This document shows, in pieces, positions 1-8,475 of a stretch of 64,000 nt of DNA (position 1 is its first letter; every line of letters begins with the position of its first letter). Under the pieces are notes generated by a model. The model ran no database searches. It saw only the letters and a list, made by a program, of their open reading frames with translations, and had not been told where the DNA came from. The translations under genes and the position numbers were made by a program. Source of the stretch: Cobetia marina (GTDB taxonomy: Bacteria; Pseudomonadota; Gammaproteobacteria; Pseudomonadales; Halomonadaceae); NCBI RefSeq assembly GCF_001720485.1, contig NZ_CP017114.1, positions 2,976,001-3,040,000 on the forward strand, written 5' to 3'.

Positions 1-750
1 CTGGGGCGCCTGCCGACGCGTGTTGCGCTCCTGCTTGAGGCCACGCACCTGCAGCACCAGACCGGCCAGGGTCAACGACAGGAAGTAGCCGACATCCAGC
101 AGCGCGGGGCGCCCTTCGCTGAAGGGCGTGAGATGGGCCGGCAGACTGATCAGATCCAGCAGCTGCACCCAGTGTGGCGCCAGATGACGCGCCAGCTGAG
201 CAGTCACCGCCGGCGTGCCCGGCAGCATCAACGCCAGCCCCAGCACCAGCGCCCCCAGCCAGGCCGAGAGCGCCGAGGGCGCACGGACCGCCAGCGCCTG
301 ACCGAGACTTGCCAGTGCCATCACCAACAGCGCCATGCCAAGATACCCGCTGAGCACAAGGCCGAGATCGGGATCGCCCAGCCAGTGGATCAGCACCAGC
401 AACGGTGCCGTCATCGCCAGGCCCAGCCAGCCCAGCACACAGGCGCTTGCCAGGCGGGCGCCCGCCAGCCGCCATGGACCAAGTCCGAGCCCTGACAGCC
501 ATTCAAGCAGGCCATTGGCGCGCTCTTCCGGCCAGCCACGCAGGGCCAGCAACGGTGTCCATAGCACCAGCAGCCATGGCAATACCTGCCACAGCGCTCC
601 CAGGTCCGCACGATCACGTGCCAGAAGATCACCGACCTCGAAGGCCCCCAGCGGGGCCAGCACCGCCATCACCACCAGCAGAGACCAGCTGGCCCCCTGG
701 GTCATTGCCTGATGCAGGTCACGCCGCACCAGCGCCATCATCGCCCTCAT
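1..750 (-). CDS. ABC-2 type transporter permease (3' end beyond window)
   Basis: Reading the minus strand from the ATG at 750 gives an uninterrupted frame to the window edge (250 codons, C-terminus missing). The product is a polytopic membrane protein with about six hydrophobic segments, starting MRAMMALVRRDLHQAM and containing an early cytoplasmic stretch followed by helices typical of ABC-2 (NosY/GldF-like) permeases. Its ATG overlaps the stop of the upstream ATPase gene (ATGA), so the two form one transporter. It should be the channel half of an exporter; the substrate cannot be read from the sequence. Confidence 0.8.
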   Translation of the reverse strand, partial: MRAMMALVRRDLHQAMTQGASWSLLVVMAVLAPLGAFEVGDLLARDRADLGALWQVLPWLLVLWTPLLALRGWPEERANGLLEWLSGLGLGPWRLAGARLASACVLGWLGLAMTAPLLVLIHWLGDPDLGLVLSGYLGMALLVMALASLGQALAVRAPSALSAWLGALVLGLALMLPGTPAVTAQLARHLAPHWVQLLDLISLPAHLTPFSEGRPALLDVGYFLSLTLAGLVLQVRGLKQERNTRRQAPQ

Positions 751-1931
751 GACGATACCTCCTGATCCGCATCCAGGGGGCGCTTCACGCGCGGCAATGG
801 CGCGGGCTGCTCGGCCATGCGCGCCACCAGCTGACGGAATGCCACCTCGATGTCCCCCCGCTCATGCACGCACTCATCGAGCCGTATCTGCATGTAGCTG
901 CACCACCGCGCCAGCGCGGAGCGCGGGTCCTGCCCGGGCCTGCCCACCAGTCGATAGGCCGGGTCCGCCATCAGGCGTCGCCCTGAGCGGGACACTCGCT
1001 CGGCGCCCTCGGGCGACACGGCGGTGATGGCCGCGACACCGGGCAGCCGCGAGACGCTGGCCAGTTCCAGCTCGCTGAGTTCACGGCTCAGGATCACCCG
1101 CCACACCGGCAGGGGCGACGTGCCGCCATGAGCGGCACCGAGTCGCTCACGATAGGCACTGGGCACCGCCTCGCTGACGGACAGGGCCGCCAGCGCCGCC
1201 GGCGTGTCATCGAAGCCCAGCTGGCCGTTGGCCATGACCAGCACGCGATCACAGATGCGCGGCACCTCTTCCAGCAGATGAGTGGAGACGATGATCAGGC
1301 GCTCGCGCCCCAGCTCACGTATGAAGGCGCGCACGCTGTCCTTCTGCAGCGGGTCCAACCCATCGGTGGGCTCATCCAGCAGCAGGATGTCCGGGTCATG
1401 GGTCAGCGCCATCGCCAGTGCCACGCGCCGGCGATAGCCTTTGGATAACACGGCGCACAATTGATTGGCGAACGGCGTGATGTCGAGGCGATCCATCAAG
1501 GCAGGCAGGCGCTCCTTGCGAGTCCTGCGCGACAGACCATGCAGGCCCGCGACGCACTCGAGCGTCTCGCGCACGGTAAGCTGCGGCCACAATGGTGCCC
1601 CTTCCGGCAGATAGCCGATCCGTCGCTTCAGGCGATTGAGCTGACGCTGACCGGCTCGCCCATCGAAGGCCTCTCCCTCGAGCGTCAGTTCGCCATCGGT
1701 TGCCGCCAGGGTGCCTGCCAGCATGCGCAGACTGGTGGTCTTGCCGGCGCCATTGGGCCCCAGCAGGCCGATCACTTCGCCGCGAAAGGCCTTGAAGGAG
1801 AGTCCGGACACGGCCTGGTGAAGGCCGAATTGACGCCCCAGCCCCCGGCTTGCCAGCAGTGGCACAGGCGCAGGCTGATGAGGCAAGGGCACGGAAGACG
1901 ATGCGGCAGAGGTCGCGTATGGGTCCTGCAA
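747..1931 (-). CDS. ABC transporter ATP-binding protein (ABC-2 exporter)
   Basis: ATPase subunit pairing with the overlapping permease. It has Walker A GPNGAGKT near residue 58, an LSKGYRRR signature near 163, Walker B LLLDEPTDGLDP near 183, and the switch histidine in VSTHLLEE. It has the layout of the NosF/GldA/CcmA branch, plus a C-terminal domain of about 120 residues. I place the start at a TTG (1931) preceded by AAGGAG eight bases upstream. The frame is open further, to 2096, but has no comparable ribosome site there. A GTG at 1892 is an alternative. Confidence 0.85.
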   Translation of the reverse strand: MQDPYATSAASSSVPLPHQPAPVPLLASRGLGRQFGLHQAVSGLSFKAFRGEVIGLLGPNGAGKTTSLRMLAGTLAATDGELTLEGEAFDGRAGQRQLNRLKRRIGYLPEGAPLWPQLTVRETLECVAGLHGLSRRTRKERLPALMDRLDITPFANQLCAVLSKGYRRRVALAMALTHDPDILLLDEPTDGLDPLQKDSVRAFIRELGRERLIIVSTHLLEEVPRICDRVLVMANGQLGFDDTPAALAALSVSEAVPSAYRERLGAAHGGTSPLPVWRVILSRELSELELASVSRLPGVAAITAVSPEGAERVSRSGRRLMADPAYRLVGRPGQDPRSALARWCSYMQIRLDECVHERGDIEVAFRQLVARMAEQPAPLPRVKRPLDADQEVSS

Positions 1932-2140
1932 GTTACCCGCTCCTTGTGGTGATGTGGGGCCTGCGCCCGAAAGATTGCAGCACAGGGTAAGCGGACAGCC
2001 TGCGCTCGCCAAGCCGGGCGCGCGCCTTCCAGTCTGCTGCGCTGCAAAATCCTGATATGCTGGCGCTATTCTGCCGCAAGGCGAGGCGCCGGACATCCGT
2101 GAGGCGCCGGGACCACGCGCTCACCCTTCCAGGAGTTCCC

Positions 2141-2329
2141 ATGCCCGATCCGCACGTCAACTCGCCCTCTTCCGGCTCCCGGTCGAACGCCTCACCGACA
2201 CCCGAGGACCTGGAGTCTTCAACGGACGAGCGCTCGACCAGGCGCCCGCAGCGTGACACACGCCTGCGCAATCGCCTGTTCTGGGCACTGCTGACGGCAG
2301 CATTGATCACCGGCTTCTGGCTGATCTGA
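2141..2329 (+). CDS. small single-pass membrane protein, hypothetical
   Basis: A 62-residue product: a hydrophilic, Ser/Arg-rich N-terminal 45 residues and one C-terminal hydrophobic helix (LFWALLTAALITGFWLI), so an N-in tail-anchored topology is likely. The ATG at 2141 follows AGGAG by five bases; an upstream in-frame ATG at 2057 lacks a site. It is divergent from the ABC operon and immediately upstream of the repeated start region of the AEC gene. I do not recognise a family. Confidence 0.55.
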   Translation: MPDPHVNSPSSGSRSNASPTPEDLESSTDERSTRRPQRDTRLRNRLFWALLTAALITGFWLI

Positions 2330-2334
2330 GGGCG

Positions 2335-2384
2335 GACTGACATGAGCGAGAGACTGACATGAGCGAGAGACTGGAATGAACGAC
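2335..2384 (+). repeat. 17-bp tandem triplication forming two chained mini-ORFs before the AEC gene
   Basis: Two exact 17-bp copies (2335-2351, 2352-2368; gactgacatgagcgaga) are followed by a diverged third copy (2369-2384) that carries the AEC start codon. The copies put ATGs at 2342, 2359 and 2376, each in a different frame. The first two open six-codon ORFs (MSERLT, MSERLE). Their TGA stops overlap the next ATG as ATGA. The structure could act as a coupled leader for the AEC gene. Confidence 0.7.
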
Positions 2385-3326
2385 ATGCTGGCGCTGTTCG
2401 TCGCGACACTCAACATCACCGTGCCGGTCTTCGCGATGGTATTTCTGGGACTGGGTCTCAAGCGTCTCGGCTGGATCGATGACACCTTCATCGGCACCGC
2501 CTCTTCCCTGGTCTTCAAGGGCACCATGCCCGCACTGGTGTTTCTGTCCATCGTGCGAGCGGACCTCGATCACGCCCTGCGCCCCGGCATGCTGCTCTAC
2601 TTCGCCTGCGCCACGCTTGGGACCTTCCTGCTGCTGTGGGGCTGGGCCATCTGGCGCATTCCGCTGAAGGAGCGCGGCGAGATCGTCCAGGGGGCGTTTC
2701 GTGGCAACTGTGCCATCGTCGGGCTGGCACTGGCAGCCAACCTCTATGGCGATCTCGGCCTGTCGATGGGCGGCATCCTGATGGGCGTCGTCATCCTGTC
2801 CTACAACATGCTGTCAGTGGTGGTGCTATCGAGTTATCTGGGCGATGGCCGCACCAGCTGGAGTGCCATCGCGCGCGGCATCATCACCAACCCGCTGATT
2901 CTCGGTGTCCTGGCGGCGCTGCCCTTCGCGGCGTTCAGCTGGCAGCTGCCACAGTGGCTGGAAACCTCCGGTGACTACTTCGCGCGCATGACGTTGCCGC
3001 TGGCGCTGATCTGCATTGGCGGCACCCTCTCGATGCGCTCACTTCGCGAAGGCCGCCAGCTGGCGCTGAGTGCCAGCCTGATGAAGATGATCAGCGTGCC
3101 ACTGGTGGCCACGGCCTTCGCCGTGCTGCTGGGCTTTCGCGGCACGGAACTCGGTGTGCTGTTCCTGTTCTTCGCCTCACCGACGGCGGCGGCAAGCTTC
3201 GTGATGGTGCGGGCCATGGGCGGCAATGATCGCCTCGCCGCCAACATCATCGCCATCAGTACCCTGATGGCCGCGCTCACCATCACCCTGGGCATCTTCC
3301 TCCTCAAGCTGAGCGGATTGGTCTAG
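2376..3326 (+). CDS. AEC family transporter (auxin efflux carrier-like)
   Basis: 316-residue integral membrane protein with about ten hydrophobic helices in two halves, the length and shape of the AEC/PF03547 family that exports or imports small organic anions in bacteria. It includes the N-terminal Asn/Pro-containing helix (LNITVPVFAMVFLGLGLKR) and the mid-protein GNCAIVGLAL motif characteristic of the family. The ATG lies in the third copy of a 17-bp repeat, with only GAGAGAC upstream as a possible ribosome site. A strong hairpin follows the gene. The substrate is unknown. Confidence 0.85.
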   Translation: MNDMLALFVATLNITVPVFAMVFLGLGLKRLGWIDDTFIGTASSLVFKGTMPALVFLSIVRADLDHALRPGMLLYFACATLGTFLLLWGWAIWRIPLKERGEIVQGAFRGNCAIVGLALAANLYGDLGLSMGGILMGVVILSYNMLSVVVLSSYLGDGRTSWSAIARGIITNPLILGVLAALPFAAFSWQLPQWLETSGDYFARMTLPLALICIGGTLSMRSLREGRQLALSASLMKMISVPLVATAFAVLLGFRGTELGVLFLFFASPTAAASFVMVRAMGGNDRLAANIIAISTLMAALTITLGIFLLKLSGLV

Positions 3327-3344
3327 CACCCTTCGGATGACGCA

Positions 3345-3389
3345 ACGCAAGCGCCCCCGACAGCGAATGGCTGACGGGGGCGCTTGCGT
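3345..3389. terminator. bidirectional hairpin terminator between AEC gene and sixA
   Basis: Perfect 15-bp stem (3345-3359 with 3375-3389, acgcaagcgcccccg) and a 15-nt loop between two convergent genes. It can end transcription from either side. No long T-run flanks it. Confidence 0.75.
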
Positions 3390-3437
3390 CTGAAGCTCAT
3401 GTCCCGGTCCCGGTCCCGGGCACGCGCCTGCGCGTGT

Positions 3438-3947
3438 TCAGTAAAGCTCCGCCGGGCTGACGAAGTGGTGCAGGTCCGCCAGACCTGCCGCCCAGATATC
3501 GGCATCCAGCCACGCCAGACTCGCGGTGGCAAAGGCCAGCTGAGTGCTGCCGGGGCCATCCACCAGCGCACTGGCCAGGCTCGACACCAGCGGGTTGTGG
3601 CTGATGATCAGCCAATCACGCGGCTCACGCGCCTCGCTGCAGGGCGGGACGTGGGTCTGCAGCCAATCCAGCACCGGCGTGAGCGGGTCATCCGGGGTGA
3701 TGATTTCCAGAGTCGTCTGTTGCTCACCGGCAAGCTTGAGCGCCGAGGAGACTTCCTGCGCCGTCTGCTGGGCACGGGTGAAGGGGCTGACGACGAGGGT
3801 CAGACGGGCACGGCGTTCCGCGGGCAACTGATGCGCCAGCCATTGCCCCATGCGGCGGGCTTCTTCACGCCCTCGGGCGCTCAATTCCCTGCTGGCGTCC
3901 GGCGAGCCGGAGCTTGCCTCCCCGTGACGCATGATCAATACACTCAT
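3438..3947 (-). CDS. sixA: phosphohistidine phosphatase SixA
   Basis: 169-residue histidine phosphatase. The catalytic RHG motif is at the extreme N-terminus (MSVLIMRHGEASSG), followed by the SPFTRAQQTA segment and a second catalytic histidine in IISHNPLV. Family members remove phosphate from histidine in phosphorelay or PTS-Ntr proteins. The ATG at 3947 has AGGAG seven bases upstream; the open frame continues to 4055 without support. It lies downstream of gpsA in the same orientation, 141 bp away. Confidence 0.88.
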   Translation of the reverse strand: MSVLIMRHGEASSGSPDASRELSARGREEARRMGQWLAHQLPAERRARLTLVVSPFTRAQQTAQEVSSALKLAGEQQTTLEIITPDDPLTPVLDWLQTHVPPCSEAREPRDWLIISHNPLVSSLASALVDGPGSTQLAFATASLAWLDADIWAAGLADLHHFVSPAELY

Positions 3948-4088
3948 GGCTTTCTCCTGAAGGGTGACTACCGCGCGGGACGAAGATCCGCCCTCGCCGG
4001 TCGATGACAGTGCTCGCACGGCCGGAGCGCCGAGCGAGGAACGGGGTGGCACCACTCAGCCGAAACCACCCCATGGAATTGAGAGTCT

Positions 4089-5216
4089 TCAGGAGCCATC
4101 AGGTTCCAATTGACGCGCCTGCTTGACGGACTCGCGCGACAGCACGAATTCCACATCCGTGGATTGCTCACCGCCCATCAGGGCGCGGGCCATGTGGTGA
4201 GGATCGACATCCTCGAAGAGCACCTTGGCCATGCCATTCACCAGCGGCATGTAGATCTCCAGACGCTCTGACTCATCCTGGACCAGCCGCACCGTATTGA
4301 CACCTTCCGCGACCTGCCCCAGCACCTCCACGGCCTGATCCAGAGTACGCCCCTCCCCGAGGGCGTAGCCGACCCGGTAGTTGCGCGACAATGGCGACGA
4401 GCAGGTGACGATGAGATCCCCCACGCCAGCCAGGCCGAGGAAGGTCATCGGATTGGCGCCCTTGGCCACGGCGAAACGGCTCATCTCGGCCAGCGCCCGT
4501 GTCATCAGCATGGCACGCGTGTTCTCCCCCATGCCCAGGGCCGCCGCCATGCCCGCGGCGATGGCGTAGATGTTCTTCAGCGCCCCGCCCAGCTCCACCC
4601 CGTAACGATCATTGCTGGCATAGACCCGGAAGTAATCACAGCCGAAGGCCGTCTGCACGCGTGCGCGGGTGTAGGGGTCATCCGAGGCGATCACCGTCGC
4701 GGTCAGCTGACGCTGAGCGATCTCACTGGCCAGATTGGGGCCGGAGAGCACGCCGATGTGGGAGAAGCCGGTTTCCTCTTCCAGCACCTCGCTCATCAGG
4801 GTGAAGCCTTCGCTCTCGATCCCCTTGGTGGTCGCGACCAGAATCTGCTCCTCGCGCAGATGCGGGCGCGCTTGACGCACCACACTGCGAAACGCCTTGG
4901 AGGGAATCGCCACGCACACCAGTTCCGCCTCCTTGAGGGCCTCTGCCATGTCGGTGGTGGCCCGCACGGCCGAGTTGATGACGAAATCCGGCAGATAGCC
5001 CGAATTGCGGTGCTCGGTGTTGACCTCTTCGGCCTGGCTTGCATCACGCATCCACTGGGTGACATTGGCACCATTGTCGGCGGCGATCGAGGCGATCGCG
5101 GTGCCGAAGCTGCCGCCGCCCAGCACACAGACATTCAAGCCGGCTGCCTGCGGTGCACTTTCCGAAAGCTCGCGATCACGGATGGCGCGACGAGGAGCGG
5201 GTGAAGAGGCAGACAT
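4089..5216 (-). CDS. gpsA: glycerol-3-phosphate dehydrogenase [NAD(P)+]
   Basis: 375-residue cytosolic enzyme that reduces dihydroxyacetone phosphate to sn-glycerol 3-phosphate for phospholipid synthesis. It shows the N-terminal Rossmann motif GGGSFGTA, then [19 protein letters not shown], and the C-terminal catalytic region with the [11 protein letters not shown] lysine and [12 protein letters not shown]. An N-terminal tail of about 28 residues precedes the Rossmann fold, longer than in E. coli. The start at 5216 follows AGGAGT; an upstream ATG at 5267 is less likely. Confidence 0.95.
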   Translation of the reverse strand: MSASSPAPRRAIRDRELSESAPQAAGLNVCVLGGGSFGTAIASIAADNGANVTQWMRDASQAEEVNTEHRNSGYLPDFVINSAVRATTDMAEALKEAELVCVAIPSKAFRSVVRQARPHLREEQILVATTKGIESEGFTLMSEVLEEETGFSHIGVLSGPNLASEIAQRQLTATVIASDDPYTRARVQTAFGCDYFRVYASNDRYGVELGGALKNIYAIAAGMAAALGMGENTRAMLMTRALAEMSRFAVAKGANPMTFLGLAGVGDLIVTCSSPLSRNYRVGYALGEGRTLDQAVEVLGQVAEGVNTVRLVQDESERLEIYMPLVNGMAKVLFEDVDPHHMARALMGGEQSTDVEFVLSRESVKQARQLEPDGS

Positions 5217-5525
5217 GAAGACTCCTGATAGTGGCGTAAGAAGGAGAAAGAAACGCGGATTCGGCAACTGTCGCGCATTGTACCTCTAGTCAGTGCCTAT
5301 CGTCGGCACCTGTCGGGCTGCCCTCGCAAGCCAAAGCCTGCGTGGGCGATGACATCCTGACAGTGGTGGCGATGACGTCATATTCAACTCTCCTTGATGA
5401 GGGATGGCGAACACGAAAACGCCGGCAACTCTCAAGGCAGGAGCCCCGGAAGTTGCCGGCGTCGTCACGAAGGCCGATGGCCATCGCGTCTTGCATCAGG
5501 CAGCGATCACCGCCCGGCAGTCAGT
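5217..5525. other. gene-free spacer gpsA-pntB
   Basis: 309 bp between two minus-strand genes. It holds the pnt terminator (5420-5461) and presumably the gpsA promoter in 5217-5415. I find no convincing small gene. Confidence 0.6.
5420..5461 (-). terminator. terminator of the pnt operon
   Basis: Perfect 11-bp stem (cgccggcaact at 5420-5430, agttgccggcg at 5451-5461) with a 20-nt loop. On the minus strand the stem is followed by GTTTTC, a short U-tract, which fits intrinsic termination after pntB. Confidence 0.7.
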
Positions 5526-6914
5526 TCAGAGTGTCTTGAGCGCCGTGATCATGTCGCCCACCACCTTCTGACCATCGCCATAGACCATGCGCGTGTGGTC
5601 CAGATAGAACAGGTGATTCTCGACACCCGAGAAGCCTGCCCCCTGGCCACGCTTGATCACCAGCACGTTGCGTGACTGATCGGCATTGAGGATCGGCATG
5701 CCGTACAGCGGGCTAGAGGGATCGTTCTTGGCGACCGGATTGACCACGTCATTGGCGCCGATGACCAGCGTCACGTCGGTGTTCTCGAAGTCGTTGTTGA
5801 TCTCGTCCAGGTCCGCGATCATGTCGTAGGGCACCCCGGCTTCCGCCAGCAGCACGTTCATGTGGCCCGGCATGCGACCGGCGACCGGGTGGATCGCGAA
5901 GCGCACTTCCACTCCACGCTCGCCCAGCAGCTCGACCATCTCCCAGACCTTGTGCTGCGCCTGGGCCACCGCCAGACCATAGCCCGGCACGATGATGACG
6001 CGCTCGGCGAAGGCCAGCTGCACGGCAGCGTCCATCGGATCAGAAGCCTTCATGCTGCCTTCGATCTCACCCTGCTCCGCGCCGCTTGCGCCACCGAACT
6101 GCTTGAACAGCACGTTGCGGATCGGTCGGTTCATCGCCTTGGCCATCAGCTGGGTCAGCAGCGTACCCGCCGCCCCGACCACGGTACCGGCGATGATCAT
6201 CGCGGCATTGCCCAGCACGAAACCTTCCATTGCCACCGCAAGGCCCGTCAGCGCATTGAACAGCGAGATGATCACCGGCATGTCCGCGCCGCCGATGGGC
6301 AGTGCCAGCATGGCGCCGAACAGCAGTGCCAGCACGAAGAACACGATCACCAGCGAGCTTGACGGCTCCACCGCCGCGATCACCACCCCGAGATAGATCG
6401 CCAGGCCCAGCACGATCATGTTGATCAGCTGCTGATTCTGGAAATGGACAGCCTTCTTGATGCGCCCGTCCAGCTTGGCCCAGGCGATGATGGAACCGGA
6501 GAAGGCCACCGCACCGATCAAGGCGCCGAGCACGCCCAGCCACAGGGCCAGCGAGCCGTGCTGCTCGATCAGTCCCGGGTTGTCGCTCATGCGCATCAGC
6601 TCGACCGCGGCGATCGCCGCCGCCGCGCCGCCGCCCATGCCGTTGTAGATGGCGATCATCTGCGGCATGTCGGTCATCGCGACCTTCTTGCCCGAGTACC
6701 AGGCAATGCCGCCACCGATCACGATGGCCAGCAGCATCAGCCCGTAGCGCCCGTCAATCTGCGGGTGCAGGAAGGTGAGCAGCGTGGCCACGACCATCGC
6801 GATCCCGGCCCAGTGGATGCCGCTGCGCGCCGTGGTGGGGTGCGACATGCGCTTGAGGCCCAGAATGAAGACCACCGCCGCGGCGAAATATCCTGTTTCG
6901 ACCAGCCAGTTCAT
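5526..6914 (-). CDS. pntB: NAD(P) transhydrogenase subunit beta
   Basis: 462-residue subunit of the proton-translocating transhydrogenase, which uses the proton gradient to reduce NADP+ with NADH. The N-terminal two thirds are membrane helices (domain II). The C-terminal domain III carries the NADP(H) site VPGYGLAVAQAQHKV, the segment GRMPGHMNVLLAEA and the VIGANDVVNP and RGQGAGFSGVEN loops. The length matches the family. Its ATG overlaps the pntAb stop (ATGA). Confidence 0.95.
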   Translation of the reverse strand: MNWLVETGYFAAAVVFILGLKRMSHPTTARSGIHWAGIAMVVATLLTFLHPQIDGRYGLMLLAIVIGGGIAWYSGKKVAMTDMPQMIAIYNGMGGGAAAAIAAVELMRMSDNPGLIEQHGSLALWLGVLGALIGAVAFSGSIIAWAKLDGRIKKAVHFQNQQLINMIVLGLAIYLGVVIAAVEPSSSLVIVFFVLALLFGAMLALPIGGADMPVIISLFNALTGLAVAMEGFVLGNAAMIIAGTVVGAAGTLLTQLMAKAMNRPIRNVLFKQFGGASGAEQGEIEGSMKASDPMDAAVQLAFAERVIIVPGYGLAVAQAQHKVWEMVELLGERGVEVRFAIHPVAGRMPGHMNVLLAEAGVPYDMIADLDEINNDFENTDVTLVIGANDVVNPVAKNDPSSPLYGMPILNADQSRNVLVIKRGQGAGFSGVENHLFYLDHTRMVYGDGQKVVGDMITALKTL

Positions 6915-7246
6915 CAGCGAGCCTCCTTGTCGTTGATGGCGTTGGCCGCGTCAGCGCCCTTGCTGCGATCACTGGCCTTGAACATTTCCAGCATGCGCTC
7001 GGTGACGACGTAGCCGCCCACCGCGTTCCCCGCACCCAGCAGCACGGCGATGAAGCCGATGAACTGCTGCATGCCGGTCTCGGCCTGGCCGAGGGCGATC
7101 ATCGCCCCGACCAGCACGATGCCATGGATGAAGTTGGAACCGGACATCAGCGGCGTATGCAGGATCACCGGTACCCGGGAGATGACCTCGTAGCCGACGA
7201 AGGCCGCCAGCATCAGGATGTATATGGCTGAGAGTCCTTCGATCAT
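6914..7246 (-). CDS. pntAb: NAD(P) transhydrogenase subunit alpha part 2
   Basis: 110-residue membrane subunit with three to four hydrophobic helices. It corresponds to the C-terminal membrane part of E. coli PntA, here encoded as a separate protein. It contains the conserved HTPLMSGSNFIHGIVLVGA segment (residues ~31-49). It overlaps pntAa upstream (7243-7246) and pntB downstream (6914), so the three subunits are translationally coupled. Confidence 0.93.
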   Translation of the reverse strand: MIEGLSAIYILMLAAFVGYEVISRVPVILHTPLMSGSNFIHGIVLVGAMIALGQAETGMQQFIGFIAVLLGAGNAVGGYVVTERMLEMFKASDRSKGADAANAINDKEAR

Positions 7247-8475
7247 GCGGCGTCCTCCGCGCGAGCGCGTACGTCATCGTGGGTGATGCGGCCCGCTTCG
7301 GTCAGGCGCATCGGGCCGAGTACCGCATCCTCGAAGTCCAGCGACAGTTCGCCATCCTTCATGAAGGGTGTCAGCAGGTTGAAGAGATTCTTGGCGTACA
7401 TCTCGCTGGCATTGACCGACAGGCTGGAGGCCATGTCCAGCGGGCCGAGTACCGTGACGCCGCCATGTTCGACCCGGGCACCGGGCTGGGTCAGCTCACA
7501 GTTGCCGCCCCCTTCCGCCGCCAGATCCACCAGCACGGCGCCGGGCTTCATGCCCTCGACCATCTCGCGGCTGATGATGCGCGGCGAAGGACGCCCCGGA
7601 ATCGCCGCGGTGGAGATCACCACATGGGCATCGCCCATGTGACGCGCCAGTGCCTCGGCCTGCTGGGCGCGCTCCTCATCGGTCAGCTCACGGGCGTAAC
7701 CACCCTCACCGGAGGCATCGACACCGGTATCGATCATCTTGGCCCCCAGCGACTCGACCTGCTCACGGGCGGCTGCGCGAATGTCATAGGCCCAGACCTG
7801 CGCGCCGAGACGCTTGGCGGTGGCGATGGCCTGCAGCCCCGCGACACCGGCCCCGACCACCACGACACGTGCCGGACGCACGGTGCCGGCAGCGGTGGTC
7901 AGCATCGGGAAGAATACCGAGGACTCGTTGGCCGCCAGCAGTGCGGCATGATAGCCGGCCACGGCGGCCTGGGAGGACAGGGCATCCATGCTCTGGGCAC
8001 GCGAGATGCGCGGCACGAACTCCATGCACAGGCTGGTCAGCCCGCGCTGGGCAAGCGTCTGGATCAATTGCGGATTCTGATACGGCGTCATCAGGGCCAC
8101 GATGACCGCGCCCTCACGGAAGTCGTTGATCTGGGACTCGCTGGGCGTACGCACGCAGAGGATGAGGTCCGCCGCGGCACGTGCCGCCGGGATGTCCTGC
8201 TCGGCGACGATGGCGACTCCGGCCTGCTCGGCATAGGCGGCATCATCGAAGTGCGCATGGCGCCCGGCGCCGCTCTCCACGTGCACGATGGCGTCGCCGG
8301 AGTCAGCGATGGCGCTGTCCAGATGACGTGCCAGCTTGCCGGCCGTCACCGGGTCCAGCGCGACACGACATTCTCCGCGCGCCAGGGTGGGGTCTGCGCT
8401 GCCCTGCTGTCCGTCTGCGGCCTGCGAGACAGTATCGGGCGCACGCATTTCACGCACGACAAGAATATTCAGCAT
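7243..8475 (-). CDS. pntAa: NAD(P) transhydrogenase subunit alpha part 1
   Basis: 410-residue soluble NAD(H)-binding subunit (domain I), homologous to alanine dehydrogenase. The NAD site reads VVVGAGVAGLQAIATAKRLGA, followed by the mobile-loop region and AAIPGRPSPRIISREMV. The start at 8475 follows GAGGTGC; the open frame extends to 8568 without a better site. The N-terminus has about 20 extra residues (APDTVSQAADGQQG region) inserted between the first strand and the conserved GECRVALDP, which normally follow closely. Confidence 0.92.
   Translation of the reverse strand: MLNILVVREMRAPDTVSQAADGQQGSADPTLARGECRVALDPVTAGKLARHLDSAIADSGDAIVHVESGAGRHAHFDDAAYAEQAGVAIVAEQDIPAARAAADLILCVRTPSESQINDFREGAVIVALMTPYQNPQLIQTLAQRGLTSLCMEFVPRISRAQSMDALSSQAAVAGYHAALLAANESSVFFPMLTTAAGTVRPARVVVVGAGVAGLQAIATAKRLGAQVWAYDIRAAAREQVESLGAKMIDTGVDASGEGGYARELTDEERAQQAEALARHMGDAHVVISTAAIPGRPSPRIISREMVEGMKPGAVLVDLAAEGGGNCELTQPGARVEHGGVTVLGPLDMASSLSVNASEMYAKNLFNLLTPFMKDGELSLDFEDAVLGPMRLTEAGRITHDDVRARAEDAA

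Noticed and set aside
4043..4072. ggggtgg/ccacccc hairpin after gpsA as a terminator
   Set aside because: Only 7 bp with a 16-nt loop and no U-tract; too weak to call.
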